From JAMZMI01 sp047632435 (lineage in GTDB: Bacteria > Bacteroidota > Bacteroidia > Cytophagales > Cyclobacteriaceae), in the NCBI GenBank assembly GCA_047632435.1, contig JBLICU010000004.1, positions 21,527 through 85,526 on the forward strand: a stretch of DNA of 64,000 bases, given 5' to 3'. A program made the position numbers and the translations under genes. The notes beneath the pieces were generated by a model, which saw only the letters and a program-made list of their open reading frames with translations, ran no database searches and was not told where the DNA came from. How positions within the stretch are numbered: position 1 is the first letter of the stretch; each line of letters starts with the position of its first letter. This document shows positions 8,374-17,524 of the stretch, one piece after another.

Positions 8374-10419
8374 TTAAGATATCATTGATTTAAATTCTGA
8401 TTCTGATATGATAGTCACCCCTAGTTTTTGAGCTTTTTCCAATTTGGCTGACCCCATTTTATCGCCTGCAAGAAGATAATCTGTGCTTCCGGAGATACTA
8501 CTTCCAACTTTACCACCGAATTGTTTGATTATTTTCTTGAGTGCCTCACGTTCAAAATCAACAAATACACCAGATACGACAATTGTTTTGCCATCTAATT
8601 TATTTTCAAGTAAGGTCGTAGATGCTTCCATTTTCAGTTTCAAACCTGCGGCCTTTAATCGATTGATAAGTTCAATATTTTCAGACTTGCTGAAGAACTC
8701 GGTAATACTTCCTGCAATTCTGTCACCTATTTCATGAACAGCGATTATATCTTCAAATGTAGCTTGTATAATGTTGTCAATGTCACTGAAATGTTCTGCG
8801 ATTTTTTCTGCGACCGTTTTGCCAACATGGCGAATGCCTATTCCAAATAAGATGCGTTCAAATGGTGCTTCTTTAGACTTTTCAATGGCTTCAATGATAT
8901 TACTAGCACCTTTTTCTTTGATGGATCTGATTTTTATTTTTCCTGTTTCAAGGTCGGTGACTTCATATTTCAGGCCATCTAATTGTTCATATTTAAGGGT
9001 AAATAAATCAGAATAGTCTTTTATCAACCCCTGGCCAAATAAAGCCTTAATTGTTTCAGGCCCCATGAAACCAATATCAAGTGCATTTCTTGAGATAAAG
9101 TGTTCTACTTTTCCACGGACTTGTGGCGGACAGCCGGTATCATTGGGACAATAGTGGTTGGCTTCACCTTCTTTTCTAATTAACTGCGTATTGCATTCTG
9201 GGCAATGGGTGATATAGGAAATTGACGTGCTATCTATTTTCCTTAATTCTAAATTGACTGCTGTTATTTTCGGGATGATTTCTCCTCCTTTTTCAACTGC
9301 TACGGTATCTCCGATGCGGATATCCAATCGTTCAATTTCATTGGCATTGTGCAGTGATGCTCGTTTCACAGTGGTCCCTGCAAGTAGCACTGGTTCAAGT
9401 TCGGCAACAGGAGTAATGGCACCTGTTCTACCCACTTGATATGTGATTCCATTCAAAGTTGATTGTGAACCAACAGCTTTGTATTTAAATGCAATAGCCC
9501 ATCGTGGTGTTTTGGCTGTGAAACCTAATTCTTCTTGTTGTCTGGTACTGTTTACCTTGATGACAATCCCATCTGTTTCAAGTGGCAAGTCATGCCTCTT
9601 ATTTTCCCATAAATCGATGTAGGCGAAAACTTCTTCAATGTCACGACATTTTTTGTAACTCTGCGATATGTTAAAACTGAGATTTTCAATCTTGTGTATT
9701 GCCTCTTCGTGTGAACTGATCCCAAGATTTTCACCAAGTAAAGAATAGAGATAACAATCCAGTTTTCGTTGCGCCACAATTGATGAATTTTGCATTTTCA
9801 GCGTTCCTGAAGCAGTATTCCTGGGATTTGCCAGTAGTGCATCCCCTGCCTCTCGTCTCTCTTGATTCAACTCCTGAAAAACTTTGTTGGGCATAAAAAC
9901 TTCACCTCTTACTTCAAATACAGAAGGGAAGTCTCCTTTTACTTTCAAAGGGATGGTTCGGATGGTTTTCACATTTTGTGTGACATCATCACCCTTTACT
10001 CCATCACCTCTTGTAACGGCGCGCTTTAAGATGCCGTCTTCATACAGAATACTGATTGCAACGCCATCAAATTTTAATTCACAGAAATATTCATAAGACT
10101 CACCTTCAAGACCTTTGGTTACCCTTTTATCAAAATCCTGCAATTCTTCTCTGGAATAGGTATTTCCTAAAGAAAGCATTGGATAAGTGTGATATACAGT
10201 ATTAAATGATTTTGTAATGGTTCCACCAATGCGCTGAGTAGGAGAGTCTTCCCTTTTTAGATCGATGTGTTGGCTTTCAAGTGTCTCAAGTTCCTTTAGA
10301 AGGCCATCAAATTCAAGATCAGATATTTCAGATTTGCTTTCTTGGTAGTACAGATAGTTGTGGTGATTGAGCACGTCTGTGAGCTGATCTATTCTATTCT
10401 TTGCCTCTTCTTTGGTCAT
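8374..10419 (-). CDS. ligA: NAD+-dependent DNA ligase
   Basis: Seals nicks in replication and repair using NAD+. From the chosen ATG (10417-10419) the protein has 681 residues. Domains in order: the Ia and adenylation domain with active-site Lys116 in CELKFDGVAIS, an OB fold, a zinc finger (CPEC ... CPNDTGC), helix-hairpin-helix repeats (FGIGIRHVGKTVAEKIAEHF), and a C-terminal BRCT domain starting LDGKTIVVSGVF. The frame is open for 19 more codons to an ATG at 10476, but that extension lacks family similarity, so MTKEEAKNRI is preferred. It is the first gene of the ligA-DUF6913-dapA unit. Confidence 0.95.
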   Translation of the reverse strand: MTKEEAKNRIDQLTDVLNHHNYLYYQESKSEISDLEFDGLLKELETLESQHIDLKREDSPTQRIGGTITKSFNTVYHTYPMLSLGNTYSREELQDFDKRVTKGLEGESYEYFCELKFDGVAISILYEDGILKRAVTRGDGVKGDDVTQNVKTIRTIPLKVKGDFPSVFEVRGEVFMPNKVFQELNQERREAGDALLANPRNTASGTLKMQNSSIVAQRKLDCYLYSLLGENLGISSHEEAIHKIENLSFNISQSYKKCRDIEEVFAYIDLWENKRHDLPLETDGIVIKVNSTRQQEELGFTAKTPRWAIAFKYKAVGSQSTLNGITYQVGRTGAITPVAELEPVLLAGTTVKRASLHNANEIERLDIRIGDTVAVEKGGEIIPKITAVNLELRKIDSTSISYITHCPECNTQLIRKEGEANHYCPNDTGCPPQVRGKVEHFISRNALDIGFMGPETIKALFGQGLIKDYSDLFTLKYEQLDGLKYEVTDLETGKIKIRSIKEKGASNIIEAIEKSKEAPFERILFGIGIRHVGKTVAEKIAEHFSDIDNIIQATFEDIIAVHEIGDRIAGSITEFFSKSENIELINRLKAAGLKLKMEASTTLLENKLDGKTIVVSGVFVDFEREALKKIIKQFGGKVGSSISGSTDYLLAGDKMGSAKLEKAQKLGVTIISESEFKSMIS

Positions 10420-10832
10420 CTTAGGTTTGATATTCACAAATTTAACATGATGGCATTTTTTGATTGCTAATTTCAATGCTATTTTTAAAAAGGATTAACA
10501 TTGCGCTGTGAATATTAAGATTGAGATACTTGAGGTAGCAGTGGATATATTTGCGAATAAGGAATCACAATAACCAAGGTTGAATCTGTTATTTTGCTTA
10601 AATGAGATGCTGTTTTCGCATTTCCAACCATGAGAAATAATGTAGATCAACCCAGTCCTTTTAATATTAAAAGCCCTCTAAATAATTTCTGTGAGTCACT
10701 GAGAATAATTTTGAGAGGAATTCTGAATGAAGATTCGGAAAGAGGTTGACAAGTATTTTTTCAGTGGTGCAATGATTCAGTAAAAATTTAATCATTAGCC
10801 TAAGTTGAATTTTTAATCCCATTTCCTGATCA
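10420..10832. other. Divergent intergenic region, ligA / CCA-transferase
   Basis: About 410 bp separate the divergent ligA and nucleotidyltransferase starts. It must hold both promoters, but I see no clear TTG/TAnnTTTG pair. A 39-codon ATG ORF (10630-10749, plus) is present without similarity I recognise, and I do not call it a gene. No RNA gene or repeat is evident. Confidence 0.4.
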
Positions 10833-12266
10833 ATGGATTTTAATACAGATTATAGTGAGACAGTTTCGTCAAATGCTTCTTTGAAGCTTTTAAGTGAAAT
10901 AGTAGCTGAGAAATCTATTGAAACCTACGTGATTGGTGGTTATGTTCGTGACTTACTTTTGAGTAGACCAAGTAAGGATATCGACGTGGTATGTATAGGG
11001 AGTGGTATTGAATTGGCTCAGGCTGTACATCAGAATTTGGGTAAGGAATCTAGCATTGCTGTTTATAAAAATTTTGGCACTGCTGCCATTAAGTATCAGG
11101 ACTGGGAAATTGAGTTTGTGGGAGCCAGAAAGGAATCATATAGAACGGATTCCAGAAAACCAATAGTGGAAAATGGCACCATTGAAGATGATCAAAACCG
11201 AAGGGATTTTACGATAAATGCTTTAGCGATAAGTCTCAATAAGGTTGATTTTGGTCAGCTTAAGGATCCTTTTGGAGGCATTGAGCATTTGGAAATGAAA
11301 CTTATCAAAACTCCTTTGGAACCTAATGTTACTTTTTCGGATGATCCATTACGCATCATGCGAGCCATTCGGTTTGCATCCCAGCTGGGTTTTGATATCG
11401 AACCAGAAACATGGGAAGCAATCGTCGCAAATAAGGATAGGCTGTCCATCATTTCTCAGGAACGTATTTCGGATGAATTGAATAAGATCATTTGTTCGAA
11501 AAAGCCTTCTTACGGGTTCAAATTACTTTTTACTTCGGGAATTTTAGAAATCATTTTTCCTGAGATGAATAAGCTACATGGCGTCAAATCCATAAATGGT
11601 CATACACACAAGGATAATTTTTACCACACCTTACAAGTACTAGACAACCTTAGTGAGCATACTGATGATCTGTGGCTTAGATGGTCGGCCATTTTGCATG
11701 ATATTGCCAAGCCCGCTACTCAGCGATATGTGGAAGGTACGGGTTGGACGTTTCATGGTCATGAAGACTTGGGTGCTAAATGGGTTCCTAAAATATTCAA
11801 AGCGCTGAAACTTCCGTTGAATGAAAAAATGAAGCTTGTGCAGAAGCTTGTAAGGCTTCATTTGAGACCCATTGCGCTAGTCAATGAACACGTCACAGAC
11901 TCAGCGATCAGAAGACTATTATATGAATCAGGTGAAGAAATAAATGACCTGATGCTTCTCTGCCGGGCAGATATCACTTCAAAAAATGACAACAAAGTCA
12001 GGAAATACCTGGCCAATTTTGACAAAGTTGAGCAAAAAATAAAAGAAGTTGAAGCGCGTGATCACCTACGAAATTTTCAACCACCTGTTTCAGGCGAAAT
12101 GATCATCGATGCATTTGGAATAGATCCATCACCAATCGTTGGCGAAATAAAAAGCGAAATAAAAGACGCCATTCTTGAAGGAACCATCAGAAATGATAAG
12201 AAGGAAGCTTATGATTTGATGATTTCGATAGGAATACAGAAAGGGCTGGTGACTAATTCAAAGTAA
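10833..12266 (+). CDS. CCA tRNA nucleotidyltransferase / poly(A) polymerase family with HD domain
   Basis: Class II nucleotidyltransferase, expected to add or repair the CCA end of tRNAs (or to polyadenylate RNA). The N-terminal head shows GGYVRDLLL and the metal-binding DIDVV near residues 37-53, then RRDFTINALA. The RNA-binding neck follows (DDPLRIMRAIRFASQLGF). The C-terminal part carries an HD phosphohydrolase domain (HTHKDNFYHTLQVLD ... LHDIAKP). The 477-residue length is normal for the HD-containing form. Cytoplasmic; stop TAA 35 bp before the next start. Confidence 0.9.
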   Translation: MDFNTDYSETVSSNASLKLLSEIVAEKSIETYVIGGYVRDLLLSRPSKDIDVVCIGSGIELAQAVHQNLGKESSIAVYKNFGTAAIKYQDWEIEFVGARKESYRTDSRKPIVENGTIEDDQNRRDFTINALAISLNKVDFGQLKDPFGGIEHLEMKLIKTPLEPNVTFSDDPLRIMRAIRFASQLGFDIEPETWEAIVANKDRLSIISQERISDELNKIICSKKPSYGFKLLFTSGILEIIFPEMNKLHGVKSINGHTHKDNFYHTLQVLDNLSEHTDDLWLRWSAILHDIAKPATQRYVEGTGWTFHGHEDLGAKWVPKIFKALKLPLNEKMKLVQKLVRLHLRPIALVNEHVTDSAIRRLLYESGEEINDLMLLCRADITSKNDNKVRKYLANFDKVEQKIKEVEARDHLRNFQPPVSGEMIIDAFGIDPSPIVGEIKSEIKDAILEGTIRNDKKEAYDLMISIGIQKGLVTNSK

Positions 12267-12301
12267 TTCCTATTTTTGCCAACATTTATAGAAAATTGAT
12301 C

Positions 12302-13003
12302 ATGATGAAGTACTTATTTTTGTTGATTGCAGGTTTGGTAATGTTTGGAGCTCAGGCACAAAATGATCAACAGCAGAGGGATTCTATTCCATTTGAGTTT
12401 AGCAGGCAGGCATTTATCTATGAAATGGCAAAAAATTTCAATGATCCTGTAATAGCCAGAATGGCCATTTTCAATCTGATTTCATTTAACCCTGGAAATA
12501 CGGCACTTCTTGATACACTTGCAGTACTTTATTTAGATAACAATCAACCAGTTTCAGCAGCCTTGACTGCACAAGAATCAGCGACCATTGATCCGAAGGA
12601 TTTGTTTGCTGTTGAGCTTGCAGCAATAAGTTTCGAAAGAATAGGGGCCACCGCAAAAGCTATTGAATTCTATGAAAGACTATACACCTCCAATTTTGAT
12701 ATCAATGTGGTCTATAAAATGGGGTTTTTGCAGATGCAAGTCAAACGTTTCATTGAGGCATCCACAAATGCAGATATCATTATTGAAGATCCTAAATCAG
12801 AAAAATTGAAATTGATGTTTCAAAAATCTGAAACGGAAAATCAGGAAATTTTACTCAAGGCTTGTGGTTATCGCCTGAAAGGAATGATTGAAGAGGATCA
12901 AGGAAACACTTCTTTGGCAAAAGAATATTATCAAAAAGCACTTGATATGGAGCCTGATTTTGTGATTATGAAGGAGCAATTGGAAGCTTTGAATACCAAG
13001 TAA
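12302..13003 (+). CDS. Secreted TPR-repeat protein
   Basis: From the ATG at 12302 the product has 233 residues. It begins with a signal peptide (MMKYLFLLIAGLVMFGAQAQ), so it is exported to the periplasm or outer membrane. The mature part consists of tetratricopeptide-like helices, for example AKAIEFYERLYTSNF and SLAKEYYQKALDMEPDF, which usually serve as protein-binding scaffolds. A TTG six bases upstream is in frame, but the ATG fits the signal peptide better. Function unknown. The stop abuts the end of the broken convergent gene at 13004. Confidence 0.75.
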   Translation: MMKYLFLLIAGLVMFGAQAQNDQQQRDSIPFEFSRQAFIYEMAKNFNDPVIARMAIFNLISFNPGNTALLDTLAVLYLDNNQPVSAALTAQESATIDPKDLFAVELAAISFERIGATAKAIEFYERLYTSNFDINVVYKMGFLQMQVKRFIEASTNADIIIEDPKSEKLKLMFQKSETENQEILLKACGYRLKGMIEEDQGNTSLAKEYYQKALDMEPDFVIMKEQLEALNTK

Positions 13004-13459
13004 TCAATCTTTTTCAGCCTCATTTTTTAATTGCGTGAGCCAATAAATCAATATATCGTGCAGATTTTGGTGACCAAAAAATAAGGTATAAAATCCCTGT
13101 AAGGATTCCTCACAAGTCACTATGGTTTGGTCACCATCAGTCTCTTCTAATTTCTAGACCTGAATAGTTTTCATCCCTTTAAATGTGGATGTCCATGACA
13201 AAAGCTCAGGTTCCTTGATCTTTTGAATGGTGGATTTGATTCTGGATCCTTTAATCTTCCATGTAAAAATGGCACCTTCTTTTGCCTGATCAATTTGCAT
13301 TTGATCAATTTGATCATTCCATAATTTCCAATTTTCAAAATCTATCAGAATCTCCCATATTTTGGTGATTTTGGCATTGATTATAAGCGCTTGTTTATCT
13401 CTTAAGCTGGCGTTTTCGTTGATTTTGCCAGTTGATGCCAATTCTTTAGAAATTTTCAT
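13004..13459 (-). pseudogene. START/SRPBCC-like protein interrupted by an in-frame TAG
   Basis: The open part (13154-13459) encodes 101 residues with a polyketide-cyclase/SRPBCC look (KITKIWEILIDFENWKLWNDQ). Translation then meets TAG at 13154-13156. The same frame runs on for 50 further codons (KLEETDGDQTIVTCEES ... DILIYWLTQLKNEAEKD) to TGA at 13004. Homologues of this family often have Trp at the junction (IQV-W-KLEE), so a single TGG to TAG change probably broke the gene. The full length of 151 codons would be normal. A truncated product could still be made but would lack the C-terminal helix that closes the ligand cavity. Confidence 0.8.
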
Positions 13460-13637
13460 GCCTCGTTTCTTTAGTGCAGTAACTTTTAACTGAATGATAA
13501 ATGTTTATAAACATTTGAGAGTATGAATAAAAGCAAAAATTGTTAGGAATTAAAATCTTACAGCTTGAGAATGATCAAAATGAGTAATTCATTAGATTTT
13601 GTGTTAGTATTCAAAAGTAAAATAGGAGGGTGTGAAA

Positions 13638-13680
13638 TAAAAAAAGTCACCTGCAAATAATGCAAGGTGACTTTTCAATC
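13638..13680 (-). terminator. Intrinsic terminator for the minus-strand T9SS remnant
   Basis: Arms AAAAGTCACCT and AGGTGACTTTT (about 13643-13674) enclose a loop that itself pairs GCA/TGC. Read on the minus strand, the hairpin is followed by a run of T. It lies 20-50 bp after the stop of the sorting-domain remnant. Confidence 0.8.
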
Positions 13681-13695
13681 TGTTAATTTAAGCTC

Positions 13696-14400
13696 TTATC
13701 GTTTTGTGAATTTGCCAGCTAATATTCCTTGAGGAGTAACAAGTTCAACTAAATAACTTCCCTCAGGGAGGTCTTCAATATTGATCACTTTATTAAATAG
13801 AATTGACGTCTTATTTAATAAATCTGATTTCACTGTTTTTCCTGATAAATCCATTATTCTCATAACAACATCTCCCTGATAATTATTTCAAATTGGAGAT
13901 GAATGCTACCCAGACTTGTAGGATTAGGATAAAGTAATATTCCCTTGACCAATTTATTGTTAATCAATCCAAGTAAAATATTAACCGCAAAGCTCTCAGT
14001 TACAGATTCTCCAAATGGATCAGTAGCAGTAGCGGTGATGGTTGAAGTTCCGATTGGATCAACTTCCGATAAATTCAGCGTTTGATTTGTTAGTGACACA
14101 ATGATAATGGAGATGTTCGAACTTATAGCAGTAAAAGAAAGAAGATCACCATCAGCATCACTGAAAACACAGGCTAAACTTATCCCGTCAGAGCCAAAAT
14201 TTCCACCAAATTGTAAATCATCAAGTCCATTCGCTACTACTGGTGCTCGGTTAATTCTCACAATAAAGCTATCTGAAACTGAACCACCATTGTTGTCATT
14301 CGCTGTAACAGTCAATGTTACTATGCCAGAGCTTGCCACTCTGGTAATGCTCAATGTTGTACCTGGAACATATCCAGTAGCCGTATAAACTATTGAGAAT
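13696..14400 (-). pseudogene. Remnant of a large T9SS-secreted protein, 5'-truncated and frameshifted
   Basis: The minus strand encodes about 1.5 Ig/cadherin-like domains (TLTVTANDNNGGSVSDSF ..., TATDPFGESVTESF) and the start of a sorting domain (YPNPTSLGSIHLQFE). That frame ends at 13860. The rest of a type A sorting domain (DVVMRIMDLSGKTVKSD ... SYLVELVTPQGILAGKFTKR) continues in another frame to TAA at 13696-13698. One indel near 13870-13885 explains this. Upstream the similarity fades near 14400 with no signal peptide, so the N-terminal part has been lost. Its terminator is intact. Confidence 0.78.
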
Positions 14401-14602
14401 AAAATAAATATAATTTCTTAATTCGGGTTTTGAGGATTAATTCTTAAACCTGTTTGAATTCTGTTATTGGATAAAAACTAAACATTATTGATTTGAGAAA
14501 GAAAAAGCCCTTCGTTAAGTTCATTAATTTCCTACATCATATTCCACATTTTAGAACCAATTCGATTCTCTTTGAGTTATTCATTTTCAAACAGGACAAT
14601 TA

Positions 14603-15130
14603 ATGGAACAAATAACTTTAGGATCAGGATGTTTTTGGTGCACCGAAGCAGTATTTCAACGATTGAAAGGCGTTGAAACTGCGGTTTCAGGTTACTCAGG
14701 TGGAAAGACCAAAGACCCATTTTACAAAGAAGTGTGCGCAGGAACTACAGGACATGCCGAAGTGGTCCATGTGACTTTCGATCCAGCCATCATTTCCCTA
14801 ACCGAAATATTGGAAGTTTTTTGGAAAACCCATGACCCGACTACATTGAATAGACAAGGAAACGATGCGGGTACACAATATCGTTCAGCTGTATTTTATC
14901 ATTCTGAAGATCAAAAGAAGATTGCCGAAACATTGAAGCAGAAATTGGATGAATCAGGTGCCTGGGGGGATTCAATAGTAACTGAGATTACAGCTTTTGA
15001 GAAATTTTGGCCAGCAGAAGATCATCATCAAAGGTATTTTGAAGCAAATGGAAATCAGCCATATTGCCAGTTTGTGGTGGCTCCTAAAGTGGCTAAATTC
15101 AAAAAGGTATTTGGTGATAAATTGAAATAA
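14603..15130 (+). CDS. msrA: Peptide-methionine (S)-S-oxide reductase
   Basis: Repairs oxidised methionine (S-sulfoxide) in proteins, recycled by thioredoxin. The 175-residue protein has the catalytic GCFWC motif with nucleophile Cys10, then YSGG (residues 31-34), the GHAEVV segment, and a possible resolving Cys in NQPYCQFVV near the C-terminus. No msrB domain is fused and no signal peptide is present, so it acts in the cytoplasm. It is intact although broken genes lie on both sides. Confidence 0.95.
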   Translation: MEQITLGSGCFWCTEAVFQRLKGVETAVSGYSGGKTKDPFYKEVCAGTTGHAEVVHVTFDPAIISLTEILEVFWKTHDPTTLNRQGNDAGTQYRSAVFYHSEDQKKIAETLKQKLDESGAWGDSIVTEITAFEKFWPAEDHHQRYFEANGNQPYCQFVVAPKVAKFKKVFGDKLK

Positions 15131-15160
15131 AAAGGGTGGGACTTCTAGACCCACCCAAAG
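15126..15160 (-). terminator. Intrinsic terminator (minus strand)
   Basis: GGGTGGG (15134-15140) pairs with CCCACCC (15150-15156). On the minus strand it is followed by TTTTTATTT, fitting termination of the small secreted protein gene. On the plus strand there is no T-run after it. Confidence 0.7.
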
Positions 15161-15182
15161 AGGATTCTACTACTCTTTTGAA

Positions 15183-15584
15183 TTATCTTAAATTCCAGAT
15201 TTTCTGCTGGAGATTTTCAGTATTGGCTTGTGGATTGATCTCCTTGGTTATTAGCAATGCCTGATAATAAAGTTTCATAGCTTCTTTATCTCTTGATACC
15301 TTGCTTAAATAATCTGCCTTAACCTCCAAGTTGTAAGAAGTTTCTTTGATTGCTATGGATCTATCAATCCAGACCAGTGCTTCTTCGATATTTTCACCTT
15401 TAATAAAACAGATTTCAGAACTTTGGGCTAACGTCTCCCAATCAGACTCATCGGCGTTTGATACAGCTGTTTTTGCTTTTTCTACAAGTTTGCTGTTTGG
15501 ATCGTCGTTTGCAAATGCAACGGATGATGTAAGGATTACTGCCAGTGCGAGGGTTGAGATTTTTGTTAATTTTTTCATAGTCAT
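15183..15584 (-). CDS. Small exported protein with TPR-like helices
   Basis: A 133-residue protein with an N-terminal signal peptide (KKLTKISTLALAVILTSS ... AFA), so periplasmic or secreted. The mature part is helical, with two TPR-like pairs (AQSSEICFIKGENIEEALVW; KEAMKLYYQALLI). No enzymatic motif is seen. It stands alone between msrA and the DUF763 pseudogene, with its own terminator. Function unknown. Confidence 0.65.
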   Translation of the reverse strand: MTMKKLTKISTLALAVILTSSVAFANDDPNSKLVEKAKTAVSNADESDWETLAQSSEICFIKGENIEEALVWIDRSIAIKETSYNLEVKADYLSKVSRDKEAMKLYYQALLITKEINPQANTENLQQKIWNLR

Positions 15585-15804
15585 TTGGTTTTGAGTTTAA
15601 TTTCATTGAATTGCGAATGTTGTTAGGAAAGACTGTGCCAAAAATCATAAGTCTCATAAAATCAAATACTTACATTTTTAATGTGGTTTTAATCTTTTCG
15701 GCAATACTTCAATATTGTCCGCTTTTTCGTACAGTTATAAGATTAAAGTGCCATGTAAAAGGTTGCATTGACATTGTCTTTTTTTTAATTTTTAAGAATG
15801 TGAG

Positions 15805-16997
15805 CTATTGAAACAGACTCAGTTGTGTTGGTTTTTTTGCCCAAACCATGACTGTGCGTCTACCATATCGCCGGCTTTCATTTCTTTCTTTTTGAATGAG
15901 GTCATCGAGATTTCCTTTTGGGTCAAAATCTTTTTCCAGTAGTTCGCTTGCTTTGCTCAAAGCCTGAACCGCCTTGAGTCGGTCTGAATGATTTATTTTA
16001 GCTTTTGCCACTGCATTTTTCAGGACATCAATACTCTTGTCGTAAATTTTGGTTGGTACGGGAAAGGGATGGCCGTCTTTCCCACCATGGGCAAAGGAAA
16101 ACCTGGCGGGATCGCTGAATCGAGAAGGGGTACCGTAGATGACATCACTTACCAACGTTAGAGATTGTAGGGTTCTTGGACCCAATCCCTGTAGAAGTAG
16201 CAATGATTCAAAATCGTGAGTTGGAAGCTCTTGTGCCAAAGCCAAAACAGCTCCAAGCCTTTTGATGTCCACATCTTTTTGTCTCACATCGTGGTGTCGA
16301 GGCAATCGGATTTTTTGAATTTCTCTGATCATTCTTTCCGGTTTTTCAGAAGTGATATTGAGTATGCCTTTTTTGGTAGCTGCTGAATCGGGCGAAGTTA
16401 GATTCAGGATTTGACCTTGATTGCGACCATAAACGAAGGCGTGTGGTTCTTCTGTAAAACTTTTGAGTCCAGCGGAGTGCCAGTGATATCTTATGGCATA
16501 GCCCCGTTCATGCCTTGCTGTATCACTGCCCACTCACCTTCATCTGTGAGTATGAACGAATGTAAATAGATCTGAAATCCGTCCTGTATCGCCATATTGT
16601 CAACTTTGGCAGACAACCGGCTACTTCTTACCAGTACGTGTCCATTGAGGCCTGTGGCTTCTGCGATGCGGAGTAGTTCGTCTGGGGTTCTTAGAGCGTT
16701 TTTGCCTTGACCGCCACATATATAAATGCCCAATTCTTTGAACATGGGGTTGAGCGCAGTTTTCAGTGCGCCCATGACTGAGGTCGTGATACCAGATGAA
16801 TGCCAATCCATTCCCAGCATACATCCAAGTGATTGAAACTAGGCTGGATCACTGAGTCTTTTGATAACTTCTGATTTTCCATATTCTATGGCTATGGCTT
16901 CTATGATGGCACCACCAAGTTGTGACATGCGCTCGGCAAGCCAGCGTGGTACTTTGCCATGGTGAAGCGGAAGATCTGCGTATCCTGATTTTTGCAT
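15805..16997 (-). pseudogene. DUF763 family protein broken by a TAG and a frameshift
   Basis: Read from ATG 16995-16997, the gene begins MQKSGYADLPLHHGKVPRWL, the DUF763 signature. At ...KRLSDPA it meets TAG, then continues in frame FQSLGCMLGMDWHSSGITTS; relatives probably have Trp here. Near 16508 one base is missing, so the frame ends after QQGMNGAMP and resumes as ERGYAIRYHWHSAGLKSF. The C-terminal half is intact to 15805. It contains a helix-hairpin-helix-like LQGLGPRTLQSL and ends QLSLFQ, a textbook beta-clamp binding motif. An active homologue would be a DNA-associated protein. At least two lesions make function here unlikely. Confidence 0.85.
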
Positions 16998-17027
16998 GGC
17001 TATAGCGTATTAATGGGGTTTTGAAGA

Positions 17028-17228
17028 ATGTCAGTTTTGTAAAACATATCAGACGAAAGCAGTAAACACGAAGCGGTTATTATCCCAATTTCTTTATTTG
17101 AGGAGATGTTGGATATAATTGATGAACTGGATGCTGTCAAAGAATTTGGTTCACTGAAATCACTTGATTTATCATTTCGGACTATTGATGTTTTAATGGA
17201 GGATATTGAAACATGCAGATCCAAATAG
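17028..17228 (+). pseudogene. Decayed antitoxin of a RelE-type module
   Basis: The frame reads MSVL, a TAA stop at 17040-17042, then NISDESSKHEAVIIPISLF and EEMLDIIDELDAV to TAG at 17226. The AVIIPISLFEEML segment and size fit the Phd/YefM- or RelB-like antitoxins encoded upstream of RelE toxins. The N-terminus is split by the stop or by a frameshift, since the alternative frame just before it reads NVSFVKHI. It overlaps the toxin remnant by 16 bp, as in intact modules. Family placement is by pattern only. Confidence 0.6.
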
Positions 17229-17488
17229 TGGAAGTAGGTTGCCATACATTTGTTAGCAATGCTGCTGAAAAGGCACTCAAAAAAATCCCTAATGCCCATT
17301 TCCTTCGAATTACCTGAAGCATTCGCATTCTTTCTGAAGACCCGCATCCTTACGGCTGTATAAAATTGAAAGGCAGAAATGTCAATCGGATTCACACTGG
17401 AAACCATCAGGTCATTTTTGAAATTATTGATCAAAAATTTCATATGCTAGTCATAGGTAAGGAAAAAGAAGAGGTATTTATAAATAAT
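17213..17488 (+). pseudogene. Decayed RelE/ParE-type toxin
   Basis: The frame shows AEKALKKIPNAHFLRIT, TGA at 17315-17317, then SIRILSEDPHPYGCIKLKG followed by RIHTGNHQVIFEIIDQK and LVIGKEKEEVF. This is the RelE/ParE core (helical pair, then GxxxLKG ... RIRVGxYRVIYEI). The nonsense codon splits the helical hairpin, and the C-terminal strand (normally V-x-GHRK-x-VY) looks eroded. Such toxins cleave mRNA at the ribosome or poison gyrase; this copy should be inactive. Confidence 0.72.
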
Positions 17489-17524
17489 TCTCATTTCTCA
17501 TTTTTTAATTCTTCATTTTCCATT

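Noticed and set aside
10630..10749. A 39-codon ORF between ligA and the nucleotidyltransferase
   Set aside because: No similarity, no promoter and no neighbour context; indistinguishable from chance.
13154..16856. TAG might be reassigned to Trp in this organism
   Set aside because: TAG ends several clearly complete genes here (the serine-palmitoyltransferase-like gene, the DUF5686 gene, infC), so it works as a stop; local gene decay explains the two in-frame TAGs better.
17000..17443. A 147-codon minus-strand ORF
   Set aside because: Its composition is Ser/Ile-rich and family-less, while the plus strand encodes recognisable antitoxin and RelE-toxin segments; it is an antisense shadow.
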